Assembly: GCA_019057475.1 (NCBI GenBank)
Contig: DXJO01000046.1
Span: 91,908-155,907 of the forward strand
Origin: Candidatus Thorarchaeota archaeon
GTDB lineage: Archaea; Asgardarchaeota; Thorarchaeia; Thorarchaeales; Thorarchaeaceae
Direction of reading: 5' to 3'
Length of the DNA stretch: 64,000 bases
Both the position numbers and the translations under genes were made by a program. The notes under the pieces were generated by a model. It worked only from the letters and a program-made list of their open reading frames with translations, made no database searches and was not told where the DNA came from. Shown piece after piece: positions 18,393 to 30,500 of this stretch. Within the stretch, counting starts at the first letter, position 1; every line of letters begins with the position of its first letter.

Positions 18393-19841
18393 TTAACCCT
18401 CGTCAGATACGATCTCTTCTTCTGCAACCTCAGATTCGACTGATTCTTCTTCAGTAGGTATTGGATAGCTAAGTCCTCTTCGCATCAATAGCACTCCCAC
18501 GAACGAAACCAGACTACAGAGTATCAGGGCCAGGGGGACTCCATACTCCGTTATGATCCAGCCATAAAGTGAAATCTGTGGCATCGAAAAGAGCAGCATC
18601 AGAGTTGGGAACAATGAATACACACTATTCCTGACTCGTGTGGGAATCGCATCGATGAGCACTCGTTGAGTCAGGACGGTTTCAATCTGTCCAAATGCAC
18701 CTGTCACAGTATAGATGATGAAGATCAGTGCTACAGGAAGCAACGACTCAACAGGCACTGCAAGAATCACAATATCAGTGAATGGGAATGTGAGTGTGAG
18801 CATTGACAAGCTTGCCAGTTGAGGTGGGAATACAAACATGAGAAGGGCAAGCAAGAGGAGAAACAGGGTGCTCTGGACGAATTTCAGACGGGGAATCCAT
18901 TTCCTAGGCTCGTACTTTTGCGCCCAGACACCGGATCTCTCTGTATAGAAGATGCGAGGAATTGTGATGAGTGAAACTAGACTCGCAACTGCAAAGTCTA
19001 CACTCAGGTATTGGTAGAACATGGGAGTCATGATCAGTACAGCCGAGATAATCACTGTACTTGCAACCATCATAAGTCCAACAATCGTATATTTCGCAAA
19101 CGGACTGCCAAAGACATAGCCAATTCCACCCTTCAGAAGCGAGAAGTATTCACCGACTGACGGTTTCTCTTCCTTGCCCTCCTTAAGCTCAGGAAGGTCT
19201 TGGATAAGCCACATAGATGCGATTGCTAATCCTATACATAATACAAACTGGAGTTGAAAGACCCAGGCCCTACCAAAGAGAGCTGCTAGAAGACCACCGG
19301 GGACCATCACAATTGCATCCACTAGGAAGAATAGGCCCAATGCCTTCCCACGAAAGACTCCATACTGCATTCTCTCCTGATCCTCTGGTGCCGCGACTCG
19401 ATAGTTGTTGTCCAACCACGCGTCAAGCGCACCACTCTCTAAGGCCCCACCAATTCCTAACAGCACCATGACAACAACGAAGTAGAAGAAAGATGTATCA
19501 ATCGTGGCTAATGAGAGGAGATAGAGAGATAGTCCGTAGGTGAGAAAGGCTCCAGCCAGAAGATAGCGCTGCCCTATCCAATCGCCGATACTGCCTGTTG
19601 GATAGTCCAGTATCGTCTGGGAGGCCATATTGATGACAATCAGAACTCCAAGTAGAGCCATGCCTTCGATATACCGTCCGGGTCCACCTCCGAGTAGGTC
19701 TGCTATGTAGATGAACAGGAAGGTCATGCTCATCATAAGGCTCAGAGTGTCTAGGACCTTGAGTACTGTGAATGCCTTAGCAATCCTGATTGTCCTGCCG
19801 TTCGCCTCAGATAGACCGAACGATGATGCAAATCGTCCCAT
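18393..19841 (-). CDS. Major facilitator superfamily transporter
   Basis: A 482-aa carrier with twelve predicted helices. The loop 2-3 region DYPTGSIGDWIGQRY matches the MFS signature (GxLaDrxGrr) and identifies the family. The long central loop (QDLPELKEGKEEKP) separates the two halves. The C-terminal tail is acidic (EEESVESEVAEEEIV). Substrate is not predictable; the fold resembles drug or small-molecule exporters. The start ATG at 19841 is decided by an excellent ribosome site, AGGAGGT, 7 bases upstream; the frame upstream of it is not used. Confidence 0.9.
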   Translation of the reverse strand: MGRFASSFGLSEANGRTIRIAKAFTVLKVLDTLSLMMSMTFLFIYIADLLGGGPGRYIEGMALLGVLIVINMASQTILDYPTGSIGDWIGQRYLLAGAFLTYGLSLYLLSLATIDTSFFYFVVVMVLLGIGGALESGALDAWLDNNYRVAAPEDQERMQYGVFRGKALGLFFLVDAIVMVPGGLLAALFGRAWVFQLQFVLCIGLAIASMWLIQDLPELKEGKEEKPSVGEYFSLLKGGIGYVFGSPFAKYTIVGLMMVASTVIISAVLIMTPMFYQYLSVDFAVASLVSLITIPRIFYTERSGVWAQKYEPRKWIPRLKFVQSTLFLLLLALLMFVFPPQLASLSMLTLTFPFTDIVILAVPVESLLPVALIFIIYTVTGAFGQIETVLTQRVLIDAIPTRVRNSVYSLFPTLMLLFSMPQISLYGWIITEYGVPLALILCSLVSFVGVLLMRRGLSYPIPTEEESVESEVAEEEIVSDEG

Positions 19842-19969
19842 AGAGAAACCTCCTAACTCACAATCCAAAGATGTTGGAAAACGGGTGTTTAATCCATCAT
19901 AAATATTGTTAGTTGAGGATTATCAAGGCATCTGAAGGATATTAAAGAGCGCTTCAGAGAATTCATCCA

Positions 19970-20140
19970 ATCGTCATAGGAAGGGAGATTTTCGGACCTG
20001 AGAACCTGCCCTGCAGACAAGAGAAGCAGAAGTAGTTCTCATTCTAGTTTGAGAGAGGCCAGCCCTCTCTCCATCTCTCTTTTTCCTCACCCACCCCAGT
20101 ACTAATCCTCCTCAATGCGATAAGTTGCACAATATGCTCG
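19970..20140 (+). repeat. ACAD-tail repeat, copy E (longest dispersed copy)
   Basis: Reads IVIGREIFGPENLPCRQEKQK-stop in pieces aligned with the ACAD C terminus (stop 20033-20035), then the perfect hairpin 20051-20071 and the T-rich tract. Uniquely it continues for about 70 more bases matching the 3' flank of the true ACAD gene (copy A up to 10284), showing that the mobile sequence came from a gene end plus its flank. It lies upstream of the minus-strand MFS gene. Confidence 0.85.
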
Positions 20141-20318
20141 GCGATTTGCGCAATTACGGAAGATATCGTGAAATAATACCCTCTAGCGCCCCTTGTGCTC
20201 CCTTATTATTCTCGCAGCATTTGCAAAACCGATGTGAATTTTCGGCAAATCGGCAAGGCAGAAGTTTTATTACAAAGATAACATAGGTATTTTGGGAATT
20301 TCGAATTCATCAATTTTG

Positions 20319-20426
20319 CATGGTGGAACTCTCAAGCCCGGTTTCATCTACGTTGGCCCTATTGGAAACTATGCTTGTGTCCTACACGACATTCCCAAGT
20401 TTCTGTTCTACAGGCATGAGCTGTAG
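20319..20426 (+). pseudogene. Orphan fragment of a BMP-family substrate-binding protein
   Basis: The frame GGTLKPGFIYVGPIGNY is nearly the same as GTLKAGFIYVGPIGDF near the N terminus of the BMP-type binding protein at 43169-44383, also at nucleotide level. After about 19 residues the match ends and the frame closes at TAG 20426 with FYRHEL. No start codon or transporter gene accompanies it. Region 20141-20318 upstream holds no recognisable gene. Confidence 0.65.
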
Positions 20427-20436
20427 GTATTGAGGT

Positions 20437-21075
20437 TCACTTCCGTAATCCACGCAGTCGCTCCAGAATAGCATCCCATTTGAGCACAACAACATTCCGT
20501 AATCCACGCAGTCGCTCCAGAACAGCATCCCGTTTGAACACAACAACAATTAAGATGCATCCAATGAGTACCGCAGCTGTGATGCCATAAACCACACCTA
20601 GTGGTAAACCAAGTGCCGGTTGGTCGGTACCAGTTGAAGTTGTTGGTGTTGTGGTTGTTGTGGTTGTTGTGGTTGTTGTGGTTGTTGTGGTTGTTGTGGT
20701 TGTTGTTTCCGAAATCACAATCCAACTTGCTAGAAACTGTCCTTTACTGCATGTGGCAACCAAAGTTAGGTTATCATCATGTGATGCTTGAACGTCAAAT
20801 GTATCGTACATCCCATATTTGTGCGTTTGATTCTCATAAGTCCGGTTTAGATAGGAAACATCATTCTTCATTATTTCAATGAGCTCAATGTAATGGGTCT
20901 TAACGTTTGCCACGAAGTGTGTGACGTTGGCTTTGAGAATCTGTGCATCATAGTCATACTCAAGAGAGATATCAGAAGGGGGTGAAGCCGCAATAGGCTC
21001 TGTTTGGTGCAGAACAAACAACAACATTATCAGTAGTATGATTGCTGTCCGACTGATTTCTTTGCAGGAGTTCAT
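20437..21075 (-). CDS. Secreted Thr-stalk protein with desulfoferrodoxin-like domain
   Basis: A 212-aa protein: signal peptide, a beta domain of about 95 residues, a stalk of about 20 threonines, a membrane helix (VVYGITAAVLIGCILIVVV) and a cytoplasmic tail made of two copies of an 18-residue unit ending ERLRGLR. The beta domain has HF-N8-HYIELIEI and an ATCSKGQ strand, reminiscent of the HPM..HYIxWIE and YCNLHG strands of superoxide reductase, but the last metal-binding His is missing, so enzyme activity is doubtful. Start ATG 21075; a GTG 9 bases upstream is possible. Confidence 0.6.
   Translation of the reverse strand: MNSCKEISRTAIILLIMLLFVLHQTEPIAASPPSDISLEYDYDAQILKANVTHFVANVKTHYIELIEIMKNDVSYLNRTYENQTHKYGMYDTFDVQASHDDNLTLVATCSKGQFLASWIVISETTTTTTTTTTTTTTTTTTTTPTTSTGTDQPALGLPLGVVYGITAAVLIGCILIVVVFKRDAVLERLRGLRNVVVLKWDAILERLRGLRK
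20441..20548 (-). repeat. 54-base tandem duplication in coding sequence
   Basis: Two direct units, 20441-20494 and 20495-20548, differ at only a few bases. They encode the two consecutive 18-residue cytoplasmic units at the C terminus of the Thr-stalk protein, each ending in ERLRGLR. The high identity indicates recent duplication. Confidence 0.9.
20651..20704 (-). repeat. 9-base microsatellite encoding the Thr stalk
   Basis: Six perfect units of GTGGTTGTT (read on the + strand), each encoding three threonines on the minus strand. Unit gain or loss keeps the reading frame, so stalk length can vary without disrupting the protein. Confidence 0.9.
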
Positions 21076-21293
21076 TGTTTTCACAAATTATCGTTGGAGA
21101 TGCAACATAAAAAACAATTGCAGATGGTGTTAGCATTAGACTAATCGTCTACTCAATCTCAGATTTCATCGTCAAGGACTTGAAGTGGAAACGCTAAGCT
21201 ATTCTCCAACACAAAGAGAGGCTACAGATATAGGAACGATTTGATATGAATTAGATATGTGGTGCCTAATGCCTTCAACCCAGTTTCAATCGC

Positions 21294-21314
21294 CAAGAGA
21301 AGCAGAAGTAGTTC
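21294..21314 (+). repeat. ACAD-tail repeat, short fragment
   Basis: CAAGAGAAGCAGAAGTAGTTC, the end of the coding tail with its stop codon, followed by AAAATGAGAAAGGGG. The same purine-rich flank follows copy J at 33259, suggesting these two share a third flank type. Confidence 0.65.
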
Positions 21315-21364
21315 GAAAATGAGAAAGGGGACTCATAAATACTGCATGGTTTTTTTAGATGATG

Positions 21365-21479
21365 ATAGTCATGGCTCGGGAAATTTTCGATCCTGAGAAT
21401 CTGCCCTACAGACAAGAGAGGCAGATGTAGATTCAATCATCAGCTTGAGAGAGGCTCGTCCTCTCTCCCTCACTCTTTT
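21365..21479 (+). repeat. ACAD-tail repeat, copy F
   Basis: Reads VMAREIFDPENLPYRQERQM-stop, then a perfect GAGAGAGG/CCTCTCTC hairpin at 21447-21467 and CCCTCACTCTTTTT. Type II flank and Met-stop ending. Together with the fragment at 21294 it is the only recognisable content of the 21076-21530 gap between two minus-strand genes. Confidence 0.85.
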
Positions 21480-21530
21480 TCATGTGCCTGTTATGAGAGA
21501 GGTGCTGTCCAGATGTTTCTCTAGACCTCT

Positions 21531-24500
21531 CTAATCCTTTTTGTCGATATGGATGGTGATGTTTCCTCCTTGAAGGAAGCCATATGGGTCGAAGCCTGCC
21601 TCATGCCAGACTAGGCCGTTCTTGTCCAGGACACGTATCTGGAACACATCGACTCCTCCATCTTTGTCGTCGTCCCAGACATCAACTCTGAGCTGGTAGT
21701 TGCCCGAGCCCCAGAGTAGTTCACCAGTTTCTGAGTTATACTGCTGTACAACACATTTTGCCTCGAAGAAGGAGTGGTTGCCAACAATTGCCATTCCAAG
21801 CCATGCAGTGCTCTTGATGATGTATTCCCATTCACCACTTCTGTATACATAGATTAGCTGACCTCTAGGAAGACCATTCTTCTTATACTTCACATTGAAC
21901 CCGAAGTTGCCTTTGCTGCCGCTAGGATCCCAGATCCATCCACCACCTGTCACGAAGTCACCTGTGGGCTCATAGACTGTAATGATGACCAGATCTGAGT
22001 CAGGACCCTGGTAGTAGCTGTTGTCTTCTGATCTGAAACTAATCTGCACCACGTAACCATTCTCGCTCAGATTGGGAATCTCCACTATTGCTACTCCTAC
22101 TCCCTCGACGTTCGTGACCTCGACCATGTACGGACCTTCTACTACGATAGGGTTCGCGAGGTCTAAAGGCACTGAGTAGATAGTGAATGTGACATATATC
22201 CTCGTGAGGTCGCCCCAGTAACCGTCTGCGTCATCAAAGACCGTCGCTCTTAGAGTGATCGTGTCAACAGTCGTTGGCACTACCGTTGAGCCTGTGTATT
22301 GCGCATAGGCATATTCCTTCTCTATGATGAACTCGAGAGTTTCAGATGAGGACAGATACTCTTCATCTTCCTCAAACGTTGCTGAAACAGTGTAGACTCC
22401 TCCCGGCTGGTTGAGAATAATCGTGACACTCGCAACACCATCAGAGCCAGTTAATTTGGAATCAGTCTGGCCACCAATAGTGAAGACGATTGTCTTACCT
22501 GGGATTGGCAATTGCGTCGCAATATCGACTAGACTTGCCTCAAGGTAGACTAGGTCAGAGTAGTTACCAGTAACCTCACCGGTATAGGTAATCTCTGACG
22601 CGTTGACACATATCCAGACGGCCTGTTCAGTTTCCACGTTGCTGGCATTATCGACGCTACGATAGTAGATAGTGTGAAGTCCTATGCTATCCACGTTGAA
22701 TGGTCCGCCATAGACTTCCCAGGTACCTGTGTCTATCCGATATTCTGTCCTTTCTACTCCTGAAACGGGGTCTGCAGAATCTAACACGAAGTCAGTGGCA
22801 GTGGAAACATAGGTTGGGTCCGACCCGTAACGCGGAAGTTGAATTGTTAGGGTTGTAATTGGGTTTATCTGGTCAAGCTGGAAGTACAATGTATTGGCTG
22901 CTTCGATGTTGCCAGCGTTGTCTACCGACCAGTATTCCACCTTATAGGTGTCATCGAGGGAGAACAGAACTGGAGAATCATACACAGCTGCAGCTCCGTC
23001 GTTCACCATGTAGTAGGTCTGCCAGACACCTGACATTGAGTCATCGGCGGTCATGTATAGAGTCACAGGACTGACATACCAGCCATTTAGACCATTAGGT
23101 GATGCGGGTCCAAGAGTAGCTACGGTGGTTGGGTCTTCTGTGTCTATCTTGAAGTCTGTAGATTTCACCAGCTCTGTGTTGCCAAGGTTGTCAACAGACC
23201 AGTACTTGACAGTGTGGTATCCGTTCTCTGTGAATGGAAACGAGCCTTCGAAGGGCAATGTAGGGCCTGAATCAAGGATGTAGTAGATGCTGGAAGTACC
23301 GCTCCCATCACCGTCATCGGAAGTGAAACTGATCTCAACAGATGTGACAAACCAGTCGTTTGTGCCAGACACTCCTGTAAGGCTCAAGATGGTCTGAGAC
23401 GAAGTATTGTCCAGATAGAGGGTGCAACTCCTTTCCGGCTCTGCATTCCCTGCATGGTCTACCGAGTAGTAGTCGATTGTGTGGGTTCCATCATCTCCTA
23501 GTAAGTAGAAGGGAGAATACTCTACCCAAGCACCACCATCAATGCGGTAATATGTGAACTGGACATCTGATATCGAATCAGATGCGACTAACGTTAGTGT
23601 AGAGCTCGATGTGACATACGTGAGCACATCCTCATAGTAAGGTAGTCCAACGATGATTTCAGTAGACGGAGGAGTCGTATCAATCACCGTGATGGTGACT
23701 GTGACCACATTACTGTCTAGACCCCCATCGTTAGCGTGGTAAGTGAACTCGTCAACACCCGCGAACCCTACATCAGGGACATAGGTGAAGGATCCATCGC
23801 TGGATAGTGTCAATGTACCAAACGATGGAAGCGTATCTAGTATTGAGGTGAGTGCATCACCCTCAATGTCAGTATCATTTAGTAAAACCCCTCTGGCTTC
23901 AATAGAAAGGACTGTTCCTCCCTCCATGACATAGCTATCACTCACAGCCACGGGTGCATCGTTCACGGGATTCACTGTGATATATATCCGGGCGCCCGAT
24001 GACTGTGCATACAACGAGTCAATGATCGCGTACTGCATTGACATGCTCGACCCATGCCAGTTCGGATTTGGAGTGTACCTTATCACATTGCGATACACAC
24101 CGGGTTCTACTTCGAATAATATCATTACCAACTGACCATGAATCTCGTATCGGTTCCACGAAAACCACTTCCAATCAAAAGCGTTCCCGTCCACATCATA
24201 GTCGTTCGCCATGAAATCTATAATGACCGGGGTGTCCTCGTCTGTTTCCACATAGTCATCCACTGCCACAGGTGCATCATTCACTGGATTGACGGTGATG
24301 ATCACTGCAGCTACATTGCCATCGAGGTTTCCATCACTGACTCGATATGTAAACGAATCCTCACCATTGAAATTCAGATTTGGAGTATACGTAAATGAAC
24401 CATCCGGATTCAACGTGAGCACGCCATTAGCTGGCCCATATTCCAACACTGCTTGAAGTAGATCTCCATCAATATCAGTATCATTGGCGAGGAGACCTGT

Positions 24501-27500
24501 CGTTACATAAACCTGAAGGAGAGTGTCTTCATCTGTGACATATGCATCATCTTCTGCCACCGGAGCGTCATTCACAGGAATCACTGTAATCGTCACTGTA
24601 GCTACATTGCTATCGAGGTTTCCATCACTGACTCGATATGTAAACGAATCCTCACCATTGAAGTTCGAATTCGGAGTATATGTGAACGACCCATCCGGAT
24701 TCAATGTCAATGATCCATGTGAAGGTCCCGACACAAGCTGGACGGTCAGTGGGTCTCCATCACCATCAGTATCATTGGCGAGGACACCTGTTGCCGAGTC
24801 AACCTGAAGGAAATTGTCCTCGTCTATGGCATAAGCATCATCCAAAGCCACTGGTACATCAGGAACTGAGTTCACGGTGATGTAGATATGAGCAGCTGAC
24901 GAATATGCACCCAAGGAGTCAATGATACCGTACTCCACAGACGTGCTCGTCCCATGCCAGTTCGGATCTGGAGTGTACTTCAATGCCGTTCGATACACAC
25001 CGGGCTCTACCTCGATTGAAACCCAATCAAACCAACCATGAATCTCGTCCGGGAGCCATGAGAACCACATCCAATCAAAGGAATCGCCTTCTATGTCATA
25101 GTCATTAGCCATGAAATCAATGATGACCGGGGTGTCTTCATCTGTCACTACATAGTCGTCTACAGCCACAGGTGCATCGTTCACCGAGTTCACTGTGATG
25201 ATCACTGTTGCAGTATCAGAGAGTATCCCATCCGACACTTCATAGACGAACGAGTCCTCATCAAACCAGTTGGGGTCCGGGGTATAGGTGAACGAACCAT
25301 CCGCATTGAACACCAATGAGCCATGAGAGGGTCCTGTCACAAGCACAGCAGTGAGGGCGTCTCCTTCAACATCAGTATCATTAGCGAGGAGACCTGTCGT
25401 TACATAAACCTGAAGGAAAGTGTCTTCATCTGTGACATATGCATCATCTTCTGCCATAGGTGCATCGTTCACCGAGTTCACCGTGATGGTCACTGTGGCA
25501 GTATCAGTTAGCGTCCCATCCGATACCTCGTACGTGAAAGAGTCCTCGCCATTAAAGTCTAGGTCCGGTACGTATACAAAGTTTCCCTCGCTGACACCTG
25601 TTGGCAATAAAACGCCATGGAGAGGTATCGTCAATAACACCATACTCAGGGAATCCCCGTCAATATCAGAATCGTTCAGTAGGATATCGATCACAAACAA
25701 CTTGTCCTCAAGCGTCGTATAGAAGTCATCCACAGCTACCGGGGCATCATTCACCGGATTCACGGTGATGGTCACCGTGGCTACATTGCTATCGAGCTCT
25801 CCATCACTGACACGATATGTGAACGAGTCTGCTCCATTGAAGTTCAGATTTGGAGCGTATATGAACGACCCATCAGCATTCAATGTGATTGCCCCCTCGG
25901 AAGGCCCAGACACAAGTATGGCCACGAGTGAATCTGAGTCTACGTCCGAGTCATTGTACAACACCCCTGCCAATGCGCCACCAGTAATGAACGGAGCGTC
26001 TTCATCTGTGATATACCTGTCATCCACTGCCACTGGCGCATCATTCACCGAGTTCACGATAATCGTCACCGTTGCAGTATCAGTTAGTGTCCCATCCGAC
26101 ACCTCATACGTGAACGAATCCTCACCATTGAAGTCTGGGTCCGGTACGTATACAAAGTCTCCCTCACTGGCACCGGTTGGCAATAAGACGCCATGTTGAG
26201 GCGTTGTCAACAACACCACACTCAGTAAATCCCCGTCTACATCATCATCGTTCGTCAAGAAGTTGATCACAAACGGGAGGTCCTCAAGTGTCGTATAGAA
26301 GTCATCTACAGCTACTGGTGCATCGTTCACCGGATTCACGGTGATGTATATCGTTGCCTGATACATACCTATGGTACCATCCGTGATTACGTATCTCAGC
26401 GTCGAGGTTGACCCGTACCAGTTGGGATCCGGCGTATACCTGAAGGCTTCTCGGTACACTCCGGGCTCAACCTCAAAAATGCCCCATGTAATCGTGCCAT
26501 GGAGCTCGTTTGGATTGTATTGCCACACTATCAGACGGATAGAATCGCCATCAACATCGTAGTCATTGGCCAAATAGTCAATGATGACTGAAGTGTCTTC
26601 GTCCGTTTCGACATAGTCATCCACAGGCATAGCATAATCGTTCACCGAGTTCACCGTGATGGTTACAGTAGCATTATCAGACAGGGTTCCATCTGACACC
26701 TCATAGACGAACGAGTCCTCACCAAACCAGTTGAGGTCCGGCGTATAGGTAAACGACCCATCCGGATTCAATGTCAACACACCATATGAGGGTTCTGTCA
26801 CAAGCACAGCAGTGAGTGTGTCCAAGTCAGCATCAACATCGTTAGTCAAGACCCCCGGTAGCTCAACAATAAGTGGAACGTCTTCATCTGTGATATAGGC
26901 ATCATCCGTAGCGACTGGTGCTTGGTTTACACTGAGAGTAAAGACTCCACTCAGAACACCGCCACCCCTGACTGTGACTTCCAGTGGGTAGTCCCCCGCG
27001 GAGAGATGTACAATGTTAGTCACAACCCCCTGGCTGTCAACAGAGAATTGTGCAGTGTTATTAATGGTCCATTCATGATCTTCCCAGTACGAGTAGTCGA
27101 TATTCAGGTCATAACTGAGGTCTTCACCGAGATTGATTGTCTGATCTGAAGGCGTCGGTGTCCAGCTCATTCCAAACTCTGGAGCAGGGTCTTGGTTGGA
27201 ACTCGTACCGGGGATGAGATGCGGTATGTCACCGACACCATCATGATTCACGTCGGTCCCGTCGTAGCTCCAGTACAGGTTTCCTACAAAGACATTGTAT
27301 AAGCCATCGTCATAGGCGTCTGCGAGCTCACCTCTTATGGCGTTGTCGCGGATGGTGAAATCGCGAGTCACACTACCTGCGCCCTCAGCCAGATAGATGC
27401 CGTAGTCACTATGCAGTATAATATTGTCTTGAATCGGCATCCCTGGGTCACCGCTGCAAAGCTCCAGCAGAATGCCGCAACCGTGATTCGAGGAGAGCGT

Positions 27501-30500
27501 ATTCCCTTGTATGATAACATCTTCAACATTATAGAGATGGATCGCGTGCCCTTCGTTATCTAGGATTATGTTCGAGTTCATGTCAACGCCCATCGTCATT
27601 GGCCCTTCTACATAGACACCGATTTCATTGCCATCAAATTCATTCATGTAGATTCCAGCACCTGCCATGGACTGATATATCCCATAATCATTCTCGTAGA
27701 AACCATTCTCAATGATGTTGGTGTAGCCTGGTGTGTATTGGTTTAGAGCGTATATGCCAAAATGGTTGTCAAAGAAAGTGTTCCTTTCTAATTCGGGACT
27801 TGTCTGAATTTCTTCTAGGTAGACTCCAGACTCAGCGCCTGTCAGATAGCAGTTGCGAATCGCAAAGTGAGTAGAATCGATATTCTTAACGCTGATGCAA
27901 TAGGGACCATCCGCACCGTGTATTCTCAAATTATCGATGATGTAAGGAAGATTGTAGGTGCCATCCCCAGACCACCCCATGGCTTGTGACTTTGCTATGA
28001 GAGCGACATCACCATCAATTGCAATAGGTACATCGTACGGGTCTGGCCCCACTCTGACATAGAATGGTTCTGTCAAGACTCCGCCACCTCTGACTGAAAC
28101 CTCCAAGTAATAGTTCCTCACAGAAAGTGATGCTACGTTGGTCACAATACCTTCATTATCAATCGAGAAATAGGGTGTGCTACTGATTGACCATTCATAG
28201 TCTGTCCAGTCATACCCAAAGTACCGTAAATAGTCAAAGGTCACTTCAATGTCCAGGCCATACTCAAATCGCTGGTTAACATCCACTATTTGATCCGTTG
28301 GAGGATTGGCCCATCTCAGTCCCATATGGGGAGCCAAGTCTTGATTTCCCGCGATTCCTGCTATGGGGTGTGCTGTGTCACCGATATCGTCGTAGTCTGC
28401 ATCAGTTCCAAGGTAGCTCCAGTACACGTTCCCTTCAAAGACATTGCTGGATCCGTTGTCAACGGCGTCCGCGAGCTCACCCCTAAACACGTTATCAGTA
28501 ATCACAAAGCCACCTGAGTTCTGAGTCAGATAGATTCCATATTGGCTATGCAGTTTGTTGCCTTGAATTGTATTCATTGAATTCCCGGAGCTATCCTCCA
28601 GCAGTATACCGCACCCACCCTCTGAAACTATATTGTTCCCTGTAATTCGCACGTTCAAAACATGATAGAGATGGATAGCGTGATATCGGTTCTCTGAGAA
28701 GATGTTTAGATCCATATCTACACCCATCGCCATTTGCCCGTCTACATAGACACCGATTTCATTGCCATCAAATTCATTCATGTAGATTCCAGCACCTGCC
28801 ATGGACTGATATATAGCATAGACATTATCGCGGAATTCATTTTGCACAATGTAAGTGTAGCCATGAGTGGCTACGTCTTCAGCGTATATCCCATAATCAT
28901 TTAGAAGAAACGTACTTCCTTCCACGGTATTGGAGGTTTCCACACCCACTAGATAGACTCCGTACACGCCGCTTGTAAGATAGCAGTTGCGAATGACAAA
29001 CTCTGTGGAAACAAGGTTCTTGATACTGATACAGTACCCATCTAGTCCCCTAGGAATCCAGTAGTTTTCGATTACGTAAGGATAGCTGTGTGAGCCGTCA
29101 CCGGACCACCCCTCCTGTTGTGCTTGTGCTACAAAATCAGCATCGCCATCAATAGATATTACCAGATGATAGCCACTCAGACGGGTCAATGGATAAAGGT
29201 CTTCAAAACCTTCGCCCACGTATGGGGTGTCTCCGATGCCATCATTGTCCGCATCAACTCCGCCATAGTCCGACCAGAGATTAGATGAAATGAACTTATC
29301 ACCCTGTGTCGCATATACCTGTGCATTCACCCCGTTATACAGTAGAGCATTATAGACGACCTCAATGTCTAAGTTGCTGTCCAGATCGAAACCACCTCCG
29401 TTATTCATTAGGCCGTTATTGCCAACACTGGTACGCACGGCAATGGTAACTCTTATTCCCCAATCACCGCATCCAAATATCTCGTTGTTCATGACAATTG
29501 TGTCAGTAGAGATGTTTATACTTAGACCATCACCATATTGGATATCGAAAATCTCATTGCTGCTCACTGTTGTACGTAGGCAGTAGGTAATGTCGATCCC
29601 AACACCCGAGTAGATATGTGAAATCGTATTCCCATCGATTACAGTATCACTTGAATCAGTGATGATAATCCCACCACCCGAGTAGATATGTGAAATCGTA
29701 TTCCCATCGATTACAGTATCACTTGAATCAGTGATGATAATCCCGGTGTCATAACCGTTGGTAATAACATTGCGAGTGATTGTGTTGCTAATTGGGTAGA
29801 GAAGTATATTGGCGACTGGGTCTTCCCACGGGGAGATCGAGATGCCAGTCCAACACTCATGGATTAGGTTATCGTCTACGGTATTGTATGAGGAACCGAA
29901 AAGCTCGATGCGTCCATCGGAGAGTGTGTTCCCAATGATTGTGTTGCTGGAGGACCCAAAAAGAGTGATAATGCCCGGAATACCCAGATTCCCGTCAATT
30001 GTGTTGTATGAGGAGCTATAGAGAAGAATCTCCAACCCAGGCTTGCCCGTGTTGCCATGTATCGCATTATATGAAGAACCAAAAAGGCCAATTCCCATAC
30101 CACAGTCGATGAAATTGTTGCCGCTTATCATGCTGTAACTTGACCCATGGTAGTGAGGATCGTTTCCTCCTGTATTACCCAGTCCAATACCGTAATTGCT
30201 GTATATGATGAGGTTGTCTGCTAGATATCCGTTCATGACATCCACAAGGTGAATGCCACTGGCAAAACCGAGCGTGGGTTCATGTTCCATGCCTTGAGCA
30301 CCGGTCAACCGGCAGTTTATGATTCTGAAATGGACTTGAGTACCGAAGATGAAAATGGAGCTTCCCTCTAAACCAGTACTGTCAATCTCCAGCCTTTCGA
30401 TAATGTATGGATTATTCTGTGTTCCATCGCCTGGCCAACCTTCAGCCTGAGCCATCGCTGCGAACTCACTGTCGCCATGGATTTTGATGGGGTCATGCGG

